In this document: positions 35,125 through 44,003 of the stretch, one piece after another
How positions within the stretch are numbered: the stretch's first letter is position 1
How the letters are laid out: every line of letters begins with the position of its first letter
Origin: Streptomyces sp. NBC_01317
GTDB taxonomy: Bacteria > Actinomycetota > Actinomycetes > Streptomycetales > Streptomycetaceae
Reading direction: 5' to 3'
Assembly (NCBI RefSeq): GCF_035961655.1
Contig: NZ_CP108393.1
Coordinates: 3,021,501 to 3,085,500 of the forward strand
DNA length: 64,000 nucleotides
The notes under the pieces: generated by a model
The model's input: only the letters and a program-made list of their open reading frames with translations
Database searches by the model: none
Told to the model about the DNA's origin: nothing
Translations under genes and position numbers: made by a program

Positions 35125-36405
35125 CTAGGGCCTCCTCACCAGCGGTGCGGTGTCCGTCGTCCCCAGAGCGGCGGACGGGAGTTCCAGGCGTACCTCCGTG
35201 CCGTTCGCCGCCCCGCCCCTGCCGATGCGGATACGGGCTCCGATCGACGCGGCCCGCTCCACCATGCCCACCATGCCGAAGTGGCCCGTGCGGGCGAGGG
35301 AGTTGAGGGAGATGTCCGCTGGGAGACCCCGGCCGTCGTCGTACACGCTGATCCGCAGGACGTCCCCCGTCAGCCCCGCCGAGACCGAGATCTCGGCGGG
35401 GTCCGCGTGGCGGTGGGCGTTGTCCATCGCCTCCGACGCGATCGTCAGCGCGTGCCGCGCGGCCACCGGCGGGAGCAGCGGCACGGCCGTGTCCCCCAGC
35501 CGGTGGAAGGTCGTCCGTACGCCGTGCCGGGTCGCGAAACGGCTTGTCTGTAAGCGCAGTTCGGCCAGAATGTCCACGCCGGCCGGCGGTTGGCGCGGCG
35601 GGCCGGGGTCCGTTCTCAGGTCGGCCAGCAGCTCCCGTGACTCCGCCGCCGCGCGCCGGGCCGCGCGGGCCACCAGTTCGGCCTGGCGGCGCACCGTGAG
35701 CGGGTCCGTACGGTCCACCGTGCGCGCGAGGCCCTCCGCCGCCATCGCCAGACCGTGCAGGGTCTTGGCCACCGAGTCGTGCATCTCCCGGGCCAGTCGG
35801 GCGCGTTCCTCCTCGACGGCGCCGTGCGCGGCGAGCCGCGCGCGGGCCTCGGTCAGGGCCTGGCTCGCCATGCCGAAGCCCAGGACCAGCTTGCGCAGCG
35901 TGCTGCCCACCGCGCCCGCGATGACACAAAGGCCGGGCAGGAAAAGGGCGTTGAAGCCCGCCTCCACCTCGCCGTTGACGGCGTACGCGGCGCCGATGAT
36001 CAGCGATTGCAGGACGGCGAAGAGGGCCGCGCCGCGCCAGCCGTACACCAGCCCGGCCAGGAGCGGGGTGCAGATGGTGACGTACGCGAGTGTCGAGTCG
36101 GGCGACGCCGTGGCGAGCAGGAGCGCGCCGAAGAACATGTCGGCGGCGAGCAGCGCCGGGTGGCGCAGGAGGACGGGGCCGAAGCGTTCCCAGTCGCGGA
36201 GCAGGACGTACGACACCATGAAGGTGACCAGTACCGCGGAGCCGACCAGCCAGGTCCCCGGCGTGCTCAGCACGCGGTCCAGGGCAAAGGGCGCGGCCAG
36301 CGCGATCATCGCGAGCCGGAAGCCGAAGGTCTGCCGGCACAGCGCTTGCAGGGCGTTGACCTGGATCGGGAGCGGCGGGACGTGCGGTGCCGTGGTCGCC
36401 GTCAT
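35125..36405 (-). CDS. Sensor histidine kinase, HisKA_3 type
   Basis: This 426-residue membrane kinase partners the adjacent response regulator. About six hydrophobic segments in residues 25-180 form the sensor part. Then comes the phospho-acceptor box EEERARLAREMHDSVAKTLHGLAMAAEGL. The ATPase domain has IASEAMDNAHRHADPAEI (N box), VYDDGRGLP (G1) and GHFGMVGMVERAASIGARIRIG. No extracellular binding domain is evident, so the signal is probably sensed within the membrane. The gene lies between tadC and the regulator in the same direction. Confidence 0.9.
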   Translation of the reverse strand: MTATTAPHVPPLPIQVNALQALCRQTFGFRLAMIALAAPFALDRVLSTPGTWLVGSAVLVTFMVSYVLLRDWERFGPVLLRHPALLAADMFFGALLLATASPDSTLAYVTICTPLLAGLVYGWRGAALFAVLQSLIIGAAYAVNGEVEAGFNALFLPGLCVIAGAVGSTLRKLVLGFGMASQALTEARARLAAHGAVEEERARLAREMHDSVAKTLHGLAMAAEGLARTVDRTDPLTVRRQAELVARAARRAAAESRELLADLRTDPGPPRQPPAGVDILAELRLQTSRFATRHGVRTTFHRLGDTAVPLLPPVAARHALTIASEAMDNAHRHADPAEISVSAGLTGDVLRISVYDDGRGLPADISLNSLARTGHFGMVGMVERAASIGARIRIGRGGAANGTEVRLELPSAALGTTDTAPLVRRP

Positions 36406-36461
36406 GGGTCACCTCCCTTCGGGTTCGTGGTGGTCGGCTCGTCCTGCCTGTCAACGTCCCA

Positions 36462-37367
36462 TCAGCCCGAGAGGACACTTCCGAAGTCGACTCCCGAGCC
36501 GTAGTAGAAGCTCAGGACGATCAGGATCATGGTGGCGGGAAGCATCACCATCGTGACGACGAGGGTTGTCTTCGGCACCGCCTGGGCGGCGCTGCGGCGC
36601 GCGTTCTGCGCGTCCGTACGGCGCATGTCGTTGGCGATCTGTATGAGCGTGTCCACGATGGGGGCACCCAGCTCCTCGCCCTGCTGGAGGGCGGTGACGA
36701 ACATCGACACCTGCTCGGAGGCGTTGCGCCTGCGCAGCTGCTCGAAGGCATGGCGGCGGCTGACGCCCATGTCCATCTGCCGCAGGGTGATGCGCAGTTC
36801 GTCCGACCAGGGTCCTGAGTACTTGTCGGCGACCCGCTCCAGCGCCTGCCGGAAGCCGAGTCCCGCCGACACGACCACCGCGAGGACGTCGAGGAAGTCG
36901 GGGAGGGTCCGTTCGATGTCCGCCTTCCGCCTGCGCACGTGCGCCCGGATGATGACGTCGGGCCAGACCAGGCCGAAGGTGAGGGCGACCACCGCGATGA
37001 CGGTCTGGCCCCGCGCGACCATCCCGAGGGCGGCGAACGCGCCGAGGATCCCGTACACCGCCCGGCGGGCGGCGAAGCGGTCGACGGTGATGCCGCCGGG
37101 GTTGCCCGCCATGTCGAGCCGGTGGCGCAGGGCTTCGACCCGCTTGGGGCCCATCAGATTCAGCACGGTGGGGGCCCAGCGCATGCCGAGGCGGTCGATG
37201 CCGGAGCCCACGGCCGTGGTGCGGGTGGCGCCGATCTCCAGGGCCACCGCGAGGTCGCCGGGGAGCTTGGCGTCCGCGCGGTAGAGGCGGATGCCGTGGA
37301 AGACGCCGTACACCGCCACGCCCATCGCAACCGCGAGCAGGAGCCCCAGTCCCGTTCCTGATCCCAT
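36462..37367 (-). CDS. tadC: Type II secretion F-domain protein TadC
   Basis: This 301-residue inner-membrane platform protein of the Tad pilus has a first helix at about residues 5-25, a cytosolic part, then paired helices. The T2SSF domain follows (LPDFLDVLAVVVSAGLGFRQALERVA to SMFVTALQQGEELGAPIVDTLIQIANDMR), with two helices at the C-terminus. AGGA precedes the ATG. It follows tadB by 33 bp. Confidence 0.88.
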   Translation of the reverse strand: MGSGTGLGLLLAVAMGVAVYGVFHGIRLYRADAKLPGDLAVALEIGATRTTAVGSGIDRLGMRWAPTVLNLMGPKRVEALRHRLDMAGNPGGITVDRFAARRAVYGILGAFAALGMVARGQTVIAVVALTFGLVWPDVIIRAHVRRRKADIERTLPDFLDVLAVVVSAGLGFRQALERVADKYSGPWSDELRITLRQMDMGVSRRHAFEQLRRRNASEQVSMFVTALQQGEELGAPIVDTLIQIANDMRRTDAQNARRSAAQAVPKTTLVVTMVMLPATMILIVLSFYYGSGVDFGSVLSG

Positions 37368-37400
37368 GAGTTGTCCTTTCTCTCCGCTCCGGGCCGGGGG

Positions 37401-38342
37401 TCAGACCTGGATACGGGACATGCGGCGGATCAGGATGTAGCCGGCGGCGTACATCGCGAAGGCGACGATCGTGCCGACCTGGCCGATCACCGAGCCTGTC
37501 ATCTTGTCCAGGGCGCCCGGCGCCATGGCGTTGATCATCAGCAGGAAGCCGAGGCCGAGCAGGGGCACCGCGAGGGCGGTGACCTTGACCTGGGCGAGCA
37601 TGGTCGTGACCTCCCTGCGGGTCTCCTTGCGCTCCTCCAGCGTCTCGGTGAGGTTGCGCAGGGAGCTGACGATCTGGCCGCCCGCCCGGCTGGACAGCAC
37701 CACCGTGGTGACCAGGACGACCAGTTCGCGGGAGGGCAGCCGGTCGGCCAGTTCGCCCAGCGCGTCGTCCAGGGAGTGGCCGATGTTGAGCTGGTCGGCG
37801 ACCCTGCGCAGTTCCTCGCCCGCGGGGTTGTCCAACTCCTCGGCAGCCATGGCCAGCGCCGTACGCATCGCCAGCCCGGCGTGGGTGGCGTTGGCCAGGA
37901 CCCGGGTCAGCTCCGGGAGTTGGCCGATGAACGCCTCCGTACGCTTCACCCGCTGCCAGTTGAGGAACGCGTTGCCTCCCCACAGGCCGACCAGCGCCGC
38001 CAGGAAGCCGAAGAACGGGGCGAAGACCGCGCCGACGACGAAGTAGAGGGCGAGCAGGCCGGCCGCCACGTAGACGGTGTACTCGCCCGGGGTCAGGTCG
38101 AGTCCCGTCGCGGCGATCTTCCGTTCGATGCGCTTGCCCGTGGTGGTCCCGCGCAGCCGCCGGTCGACCCCGGTGAACCGCCTGCGGCGGCCGGTGTCCG
38201 CCGCGAGCTGGCCCGACTGGGTCATGCGGTCGACGAGCGCCCGGTGTTGGGCCCTGCCCGACGCGTAGACGTGCACGCCGACGACGGCGAGCACACCCGT
38301 GGACAGGGTGAGGCCGACCGTCAGGAGCGGGAGGTTGACCAT
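37401..38342 (-). CDS. tadB: Type II secretion F-domain protein TadB
   Basis: This 313-residue platform protein pairs with TadC around the TadA ATPase. It has an N-terminal helix, a cytosolic segment, two helices (VYVAAGLLALYFVVGAVFAPFFGFLAALVGLW), and the T2SSF domain (LPELTRVLANATHAGLAMRTALAMAAEEL to GGQIVSSLRNLTETLEERKETRREV). Two C-terminal helices end the protein. It is 118 bp downstream of tadA across a gap with short direct repeats of GGGTCGGAGG. Confidence 0.88.
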   Translation of the reverse strand: MVNLPLLTVGLTLSTGVLAVVGVHVYASGRAQHRALVDRMTQSGQLAADTGRRRRFTGVDRRLRGTTTGKRIERKIAATGLDLTPGEYTVYVAAGLLALYFVVGAVFAPFFGFLAALVGLWGGNAFLNWQRVKRTEAFIGQLPELTRVLANATHAGLAMRTALAMAAEELDNPAGEELRRVADQLNIGHSLDDALGELADRLPSRELVVLVTTVVLSSRAGGQIVSSLRNLTETLEERKETRREVTTMLAQVKVTALAVPLLGLGFLLMINAMAPGALDKMTGSVIGQVGTIVAFAMYAAGYILIRRMSRIQV

Positions 38343-38460
38343 GGCGTACGGACCTTCTCGGTGGACGGGACGGGGACGTGGGCGGGTCGGAGGCTTGGAC
38401 GGGTCGGAGGTTTGGGCGGCTCGGGGGCTTGGGCAGGGGGACGCGCCTATGGCGAGCGCG

Positions 38461-39801
38461 TCACGCAGGTGAGCTTCGTATCGCCAACTGCGCTTCCGTA
38501 CGGGCGACTCCGAAGGCCGGCGGCACCGGTTCGCTCTTGAGGTAGAGGCGCTCGGCGACCCGGCGCGGCAGCGGGTAGTACTCGAACTTCCCGTAGATCC
38601 GCCCGTCGGGTGCCATGGGCTGGGCGAGGAACTTGCACACGGAGACGATCCGGTACTCCTCCCTGCCCTGCGAGTCGACGATGGCGATCTCGGTGACGCG
38701 GCGGGAGCCGTCGGCGTGCCGGGTCAGCTGGACGATGACGTCGACAGCGCTGTTGATCTGGTCCTTGATCGCCACGAAGGGGATCCCGGCCTCCGACATG
38801 GAGGCCAGGGTCTGGAGCCGCATCAGCGCGTCCTCCGCGTTGTTGGCGTGGACGGTGGCGAGCGAGCCGTCGTGACCGGTGGACATCGCCTGGAGCATGT
38901 CGAGCGTCTCGCCGCCTCGTACCTCACCGACGATGATCCGGTCGGGCCGCATACGCAGGGAGTTGCGGACGAGGTCGCGGATGCTGACCTGGCCCTTGCC
39001 CTCCACGTTGGCGGGGCGGCTCTCCAGCGTGATGACGTGGGACTGCTGGAGCTGGAGTTCGGCGGAGTCCTCGATGGTGACGATGCGCTCGCCCTCGGGG
39101 ATCAGTCCGGAGAGGGAGTTGAGGAGGGTCGTCTTCCCGGTGCCGGTGGCCCCGGAGACGATGACGTTGAACTTCGCGCGCACCAGTCCGCCCAGGAGCA
39201 GCATCATCTGCTGGTCCAGCGAGCCGAGGCCGATCATCTCCTGGAGGGTGAAGGCCCGGGGGAAGCGGCGGATGGTGAGGATCGGTCCCGTCAGGGACAG
39301 CGGCGGGATGATGACGTTGACACGCTCGCCCGACGGGAGCCGGGCGTCGACCATCGGATTGGCCTCGTCCACGCGGCGGTTGACGGTCGACACGATGCGC
39401 TCGATGGTCTGCATCAGCTGCTCGTTCGACGCGAAGCGCAGGGGCAGCATCTCCAGCCGGCCCCCGCGCTCGACGAAGACCTGGTCGGCGCCGTTGACCA
39501 TGATCTCGCTGATGGACGCGTCCTCCAGCAGCGGCTCCAGGATGCCGAGGCCCAGGGCCTCGTCCACGACGCGGCGGATGAGCTGGGACCGCTCGACGGT
39601 GGAGAGGACCGGGCCCTCCCGGCTGATGATGTGGCCGAGGACGCGCTCCAGGCGGGCCCGGCGTTCGGCCGCGGCCAGCGCGGACATCTCCGCGAGGTCG
39701 ATCTCTTCGAGGAGTTTCGCGCGGTAGACCCCGACGAGCAGGCTCTCCTCGCCGTGCCCGTTGGACGGCTCGGGGCTGTTGATGCGTGCCCGCAGGCTCA
39801 T
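38461..39801 (-). CDS. tadA: Tad secretion ATPase (CpaF family)
   Basis: This 446-residue hexameric ATPase powers pilus assembly on the cytoplasmic face. An N-terminal helical domain is followed by ILEPLLEDASISEIMVNGADQVFVERGG. The motor has Walker A GATGTGKTT (lysine about residue 223), an Asp box IEDSAELQL, Walker B RPDRIIVGEVRGGE and a histidine box MSTGHDGSLATVHANN. ATG 39801 is preferred for the GGGAG upstream over GTG 39816. It is the central enzyme of the locus. Confidence 0.93.
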   Translation of the reverse strand: MSLRARINSPEPSNGHGEESLLVGVYRAKLLEEIDLAEMSALAAAERRARLERVLGHIISREGPVLSTVERSQLIRRVVDEALGLGILEPLLEDASISEIMVNGADQVFVERGGRLEMLPLRFASNEQLMQTIERIVSTVNRRVDEANPMVDARLPSGERVNVIIPPLSLTGPILTIRRFPRAFTLQEMIGLGSLDQQMMLLLGGLVRAKFNVIVSGATGTGKTTLLNSLSGLIPEGERIVTIEDSAELQLQQSHVITLESRPANVEGKGQVSIRDLVRNSLRMRPDRIIVGEVRGGETLDMLQAMSTGHDGSLATVHANNAEDALMRLQTLASMSEAGIPFVAIKDQINSAVDVIVQLTRHADGSRRVTEIAIVDSQGREEYRIVSVCKFLAQPMAPDGRIYGKFEYYPLPRRVAERLYLKSEPVPPAFGVARTEAQLAIRSSPA

Positions 39802-39886
39802 GTCCTCAACTCCCACGTTTCGCTCATGTGTTGCGGATGTGCCGGATCTGCTCGTTGCTGTTGCGGCCGGTGTACGGGCCCGGCGC

Positions 39887-40240
39887 TTAGTCCTTCGGCA
39901 TTGTCGCGCTCCTGACCGCGGGGCCGAACTGGAAGAGGGGCAGGACGGACGGGACGTCGACCGTGGCGGTGGCTGTCACCGCTTCCCCGGTGTCCGTCAT
40001 ACCGATGTCGGCGGTGAGCCAGCCGCTGACGGCCGCCTCCCCGGCCGTCTGGGGGGCCACGTCGGCCTCCTGGTAGGACGCCGTACGGGCCGCCGCCCGC
40101 GCCGCCGTCCCCGCCTGCTGTACGGCGTAGGCCGCCAGGCCCAGTTGGACGGCGGAGAGCCCGACGATGAGCAGCAGCGTGATCACACCGGCGAACTCCA
40201 GGGCCGCCTGGCCCTTCTCCCGATCCCTCCGCGCGCTCAT
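39887..40240 (-). CDS. TadE-like pseudopilin
   Basis: This 117-residue protein starts MSARRDREKGQAALEFAGVITLLLIVGLSAVQLGLAAYAVQQAGTAARAAART. The G, then A-L-E-F before a hydrophobic helix is the TadE prepilin-like pattern, with the glutamate at the fifth position of the hydrophobic segment. It overlaps the upstream TadE-like gene by four bases (ATGA). Confidence 0.85.
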   Translation of the reverse strand: MSARRDREKGQAALEFAGVITLLLIVGLSAVQLGLAAYAVQQAGTAARAAARTASYQEADVAPQTAGEAAVSGWLTADIGMTDTGEAVTATATVDVPSVLPLFQFGPAVRSATMPKD

Positions 40241-40680
40241 GGCGTGGTCTCCCTCAGGGCGGACCCGTGGGCCGTGATGTTGACCGGGATGTTGAAGCCG
40301 GGGAAGAGCACGGGCGTGTTGAGGCCGATGTCGACGGTCACCAGATCGCCGCCGCCCCCGCCGCAGTTGACCGCGCCCATGCTCCAGGCGCCGGGCAGAT
40401 CCTCCGCCGCCGCGGCGCCGCAGGGCTCGCCCACCGCCGCCGCCCGCGCGGCCTTGTCCGCCGCGTTGCCGGCGAGCGAGAACGTGTAGCCGATCAGCGC
40501 CGCCTGCCAGAGCAGCACCAGGGTGCCGAGGATGATCGGGATCATGCCGGTGAACTCGAACGCGGCCTGGCCCCGGTCCTCGCGCAGCCGCGCGCCGATC
40601 CTCTCCGCGTCACACGTGTCACCGCGCCGCGCTTCTCCGTACCGCGTACGTATCCCCGTAGGTGTCCCGGGACGGTTCAT
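40237..40680 (-). CDS. TadE-like pseudopilin
   Basis: This 147-residue protein has a 37-residue charged leader, then DRGQAAFEFTGMIPIILGTLVLLWQAALIGYTFSLAGNAADKAARAAAVG, the TadE pattern. Its C-terminal half has cysteines in GEPCGAAAAEDL and AVNCGGGGGD that may pair. It overlaps both neighbours by four bases (ATGA at each end), so the CpaE-TadE-TadE set is a tightly coupled operon. Confidence 0.85.
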   Translation of the reverse strand: MNRPGTPTGIRTRYGEARRGDTCDAERIGARLREDRGQAAFEFTGMIPIILGTLVLLWQAALIGYTFSLAGNAADKAARAAAVGEPCGAAAAEDLPGAWSMGAVNCGGGGGDLVTVDIGLNTPVLFPGFNIPVNITAHGSALRETTP

Positions 40681-41978
40681 GGCTCGATCTGCCCTCTCAC
40701 CCGTCTCGCTCCGATCGCGCTCGGTCCGGGGTTCCCGACCCGGTCTCGTTCCGCCCTGTTCCTGGTCCTGGTCCTGCCCGGTTTGCCGTGCTTCCGCTCG
40801 CCCTCCTGGGCCTTCACCAGGCCCAGTTCGCCCGCCAGGCCCCAGATCGCCTGTTTCACGGTGGACTTGGACTCCAGATCCTGCAACCGGCCCGCGTCCA
40901 CGACCGCCTGGAGTTCCTTGAAGTTCGCGGGGATCGCCGACCGGGAAACCCGGGTGCCGGTGATCCGCTCGATCAGCTGGGGCTGGATCTCGGTGTTCTT
41001 CGTATGGCGGTTGACGACCGTCACGGTCTCCTCCGCCTTGCGGATCTGGAGCCGGTCCCACAGCCGCACCATGCGCTTGGTCGCCCGTACCGACACCACG
41101 TCCGGGGTGGTCAGCAGCAGGGTGGTGTCGGCCATCTCGATCGCCGCCGCGTTCGCGCTGTTCATCTGCGTGCCGCAGTCGATGACCACGACGTCGTACC
41201 GGTGGCGCAGCGCGCTCACGATCTGCCGTACGGACCGCTCGTTGACCTCCTCGCCCCGCTCCCCCTCCCCCGGCGCCAGCAGCAGGCCGATCCCCGTGTG
41301 GTGGATGAAGACGGCGTCCTGGAGCACCCGGGGCGATATGTCCTGGATGGTGGCGAGGTCCACGATCGACCGGCGGAACTGCACATCGAGGTACGAGGCC
41401 ACGTCCCCGGCCTGGAGGTCCAGGTCGGCGAGCGCCGTGGTCATGCCCGACGCCCGCGCCGCCAGCGCGAGTTGTACGGCGGTCAGGGTCGTCCCCACAC
41501 CGCCCTTCGCCCCGCTGACCGTGACCACGATGCCCCCGGGCCCGCTGAACACCTCGGCGCCCTGGCCGAGATGGCGCCGTACGCCCACGGACCACCCGGC
41601 GGCGGACTGGACGCGCTGCGCCAACTCCTCGTACGACAGCGGCAGTCCGACCAGGCCCCGGGCGCCGGAGTCCATGGCGGCCGAGAAGAGCATGGGGCTG
41701 GCGTCGGAGGTGACCAGGACGACGCCGACGGCCGGGAAGCGCAGGGCCACTTCCCGGATGAGTTCGAGCGCGGGCACCGGTCCGATCCGCTCGTGGACCA
41801 GGACCACTTCCGGCAGCTCGTCGATCGACTCGGCGGCCAGCCGGGCCAGGGTGTCGATCAGCGAGGTCGAGTCGCCGACCGGTGCGGCCGGCTCCGCGTC
41901 GGGGAGCTGGCTGAGCAGGGTGGTGATGGACCGGGCGGCGTCGGCGTCACCGACGACCGGAAGGATTCGGGTGGTCAT
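40677..41978 (-). CDS. CpaE/TadZ-like localisation ATPase
   Basis: This 433-residue protein has an N-terminal receiver-like domain without a full phosphorylation site (residues 1-125). A MinD/ParA-type ATPase domain starts VVTVSGAKGGVGTTLTAVQLALAARASG. The deviant P-loop reads GGVGTT, where the second lysine is replaced, as in other CpaE proteins. ALADLDLQAGDVASYLD and DVVVIDCGTQMN follow. The C-terminal 40 residues are basic. In other bacteria CpaE/TadZ places the pilus machinery at the pole; in a mycelial organism it could mark hyphal tips (inference). Confidence 0.88.
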   Translation of the reverse strand: MTTRILPVVGDADAARSITTLLSQLPDAEPAAPVGDSTSLIDTLARLAAESIDELPEVVLVHERIGPVPALELIREVALRFPAVGVVLVTSDASPMLFSAAMDSGARGLVGLPLSYEELAQRVQSAAGWSVGVRRHLGQGAEVFSGPGGIVVTVSGAKGGVGTTLTAVQLALAARASGMTTALADLDLQAGDVASYLDVQFRRSIVDLATIQDISPRVLQDAVFIHHTGIGLLLAPGEGERGEEVNERSVRQIVSALRHRYDVVVIDCGTQMNSANAAAIEMADTTLLLTTPDVVSVRATKRMVRLWDRLQIRKAEETVTVVNRHTKNTEIQPQLIERITGTRVSRSAIPANFKELQAVVDAGRLQDLESKSTVKQAIWGLAGELGLVKAQEGERKHGKPGRTRTRNRAERDRVGNPGPSAIGARRVRGQIEP

Positions 41979-41985
41979 GCGTCCC

Positions 41986-42696
41986 TCACTTGTCCCCTTC
42001 GAGCGTGTAGGTGCTCTCCCCGGGGCGCAGCGTTGTCGGATTGCCGTCGGGGAGGAGGGCGAGTCGCACGTGGTCCGCGAAGGACTCGGCGTACGCGACC
42101 CGTTGGGCGTCCTTGGTCTTCAGCGCGAACGTGATGGGGACGGCCTGCTGGAGTCCGGTGCGGGTCCGGTCGCTCTCCTTGGCTTCGAGGGCGGTGAGTT
42201 TGCCGACGTCGAGGACCCTGGCGTTGGGGACGATGATCCGGGACTGCGCCGTGGCGCCGTCGTTGTCGCCGGGGAAGGTCGCGAAGATGTTGACCAGATC
42301 ACCCGGCCTGATCTTGCCCGCGACGCCGGTCTCCGCGTCGATCATGATGGCGATCTCCTGCTCGTCCGCCGCGAGTTCGGGGCGTTTGACGATCATGTCG
42401 TCCTGGAGCAGGGATCCCTTTTTCAGCGTGGTGACGGCGATCTTTCCGTTGAGTACGGAGAGGTCGGTCACCGCGTTCTCGGACAGCCAGCGCTCCGGCA
42501 TCTCGATCTTCTCGAACTGCCCGCTCCGGAGCGGTGTGTAGGGCGCCACATCCGCTTTCAGCCGGTACGCGGCGACCTCGGGGCCGACCTTCGAATTCAC
42601 GTCCCGTATCACCGAGAGCACACCGGCGAAGGCCGCGACGGCGCAGAGGATCGAGAGGAGAAGGAGTATGACGCCGCGGCGTTGCCGTGCATTCAT
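41986..42696 (-). CDS. CpaB/RcpC-like SAF-domain protein
   Basis: This 236-residue protein has an N-terminal membrane helix (VILLLLSILCAVAAFAGVLSVI, about residues 9-30) and a SAF-type domain (ADVAPYTPLRSGQFEKIEMPERWL to VAGKIRPGDLVNIFATF). This is the architecture of the Flp pilus protein CpaB/RcpC. In diderm bacteria CpaB works with the outer-membrane secretin; here there is no secretin in the locus, as expected for a monoderm. It precedes CpaE by 7 bp. Confidence 0.87.
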   Translation of the reverse strand: MNARQRRGVILLLLSILCAVAAFAGVLSVIRDVNSKVGPEVAAYRLKADVAPYTPLRSGQFEKIEMPERWLSENAVTDLSVLNGKIAVTTLKKGSLLQDDMIVKRPELAADEQEIAIMIDAETGVAGKIRPGDLVNIFATFPGDNDGATAQSRIIVPNARVLDVGKLTALEAKESDRTRTGLQQAVPITFALKTKDAQRVAYAESFADHVRLALLPDGNPTTLRPGESTYTLEGDK

Positions 42697-42787
42697 GGGA
42701 GGGGCAACCTCGTTCGAAGACGTGGGTCAGGGAAGCGTGACAGATCGGAGCGGGTACGGGGAGGCCGCCGGGTGTCCGGCCGACGGG

Positions 42788-43666
42788 CTACGCCCCTTGG
42801 CGCGTGGGGCTTCCCCTGGTCAGCACACCGCTGACGCGGCCGCGGGTCTCGGGCGGACCGAGGGGCGCGGAACAGAATCCGCAGCGGTCTCCTATGAGTT
42901 CGGAGCCGCACCAGCCGCACACCTCGCGGCGGACCGACGCGACCAATTGGTAGAGCACGGAGATGTCCGGCAGGAACGCGGCGAATTCGATCATCTTCGC
43001 CGTGCCCCACCAGGCCGGCGATTCCGCCGGCAGCGCGCACTCCTGAATGCCTTGGACGCGCCAGGCGGGTGCGAGGGTCTCCGTCACCCAGTCGGACTGC
43101 GACGACCCCTGGGCGACCACAAGATGGGTGGCGAAATCCGGTCCGTCCAATTCACCGGACCCGATCTTGACCAGTTGGGGTACGGGGTTGGCGACAACGC
43201 CGAACTGCGCTCCGGGCACCCAGGACTTGGCGTGCGTCTTCAGGCTCACCGGGACCCGGTCGAGCCGGGCGACCGAGTTGAGGAGGGCACCGGCGTGGAT
43301 GTAGTGGGAGAGCAGCCGGGCGGCGGAGGCGATGATCCCCGGGTGGAAGTCGCAGAGGGACAACTGCCGTAGCTGGCGCACCAGAACGGCCACCGCGAGC
43401 GGCGGCAGGTCCACCTTGAGCAGCGCGATCCGGTCGCTCTCCAGGAGGTTGCGGACGGTGTGCAGCCGCCGTTCGTGCGGGGTGGGAATGGTCGCGGGAT
43501 AGACGGCGACCACATAGCCGTACTGCTCGACGAGCACCTGCATGTCGGCCAGCGCGTCGCCCAACGGCTGGGCGTCGGGCGGCTGGAGCAGGGTCGCGGT
43601 GGGCGTCTGCTGGTCGGTCGGCGGCAGCACCAGATCGGGGCTGGTGACAGCGATCGCGGTCGGCAC
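42788..43666 (-). CDS. Hypothetical protein with C-terminal zinc ribbon, Tad locus
   Basis: This 292-residue protein is the first gene of the Tad cluster and is not recognised. It has an acidic helical N-terminal half (DALADMQVLVEQYGYVVAVYPATIPTPHERRLHTVRNLLE), a middle domain, and near the end CGWCGSELIGDRCGFCSAP, two CxxC knuckles likely to bind zinc. It has no signal peptide or membrane helix, so it is probably cytoplasmic. The start is a GTG with a weak GGGAA site. A link to pilus assembly is suggested only by position. Confidence 0.7.
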   Translation of the reverse strand: MPTAIAVTSPDLVLPPTDQQTPTATLLQPPDAQPLGDALADMQVLVEQYGYVVAVYPATIPTPHERRLHTVRNLLESDRIALLKVDLPPLAVAVLVRQLRQLSLCDFHPGIIASAARLLSHYIHAGALLNSVARLDRVPVSLKTHAKSWVPGAQFGVVANPVPQLVKIGSGELDGPDFATHLVVAQGSSQSDWVTETLAPAWRVQGIQECALPAESPAWWGTAKMIEFAAFLPDISVLYQLVASVRREVCGWCGSELIGDRCGFCSAPLGPPETRGRVSGVLTRGSPTRQGA

Positions 43667-44003
43667 GTTGGTTCCCCGTTCAGCCCGGGACGCCGGAGCC
43701 CCGGCGACCGCAGATCTCTCCTGCTCCGTTCTCCTGCCCCAGCACTTTATCCACGTCTTACGGTGCAGAGAACACCTTTCGGATACCCGGGCTGTGGCCG
43801 TCACATGACGGGCAGCTACAAAATCGGGCGAAGCAGCCCGCCGGACGTCATTCGGGCCGGTCGGGGAGCGCTCCCGTATACGACCTTCTGCCAGAGGTCT
43901 TGACAACTTGATTGGTCTGGACCAGTTTCTACGTCCAACGGTGGCCACCGTTCCTCTCACTCTTTACGTACCTCCATCCCCGATCCCCCAGCGGAGGCAG
44001 CAA
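43667..44003. other. Divergent promoter region, Tad locus/chitinase
   Basis: This 337-bp gap has no gene. It contains the dre site and TTGACA at 43900-43905, a likely -35 box that overlaps the dre site's edge, followed by the chitinase leader. The left part presumably holds the Tad promoter. Confidence 0.6.
43911..43926 (+). promoter_or_regulatory. DasR-responsive element (dre) of the chitinase gene
   Basis: ATTGGTCTGGACCAGT matches the dre consensus A(C/G)TGGTCTAGACCA(G/C)T at nearly every position and is palindromic. It lies 78 bp upstream of the chitinase start, next to TTGACA. DasR is the GntR-family repressor of the GlcNAc/chitin regulon in Streptomyces, relieved by glucosamine 6-phosphate. 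Confidence 0.85.

Noticed and set aside
40677..41978. Defective ATPase because the P-loop lacks the second lysine
   Set aside because: CpaE/TadZ proteins commonly show this deviant P-loop, so it is not evidence of decay.
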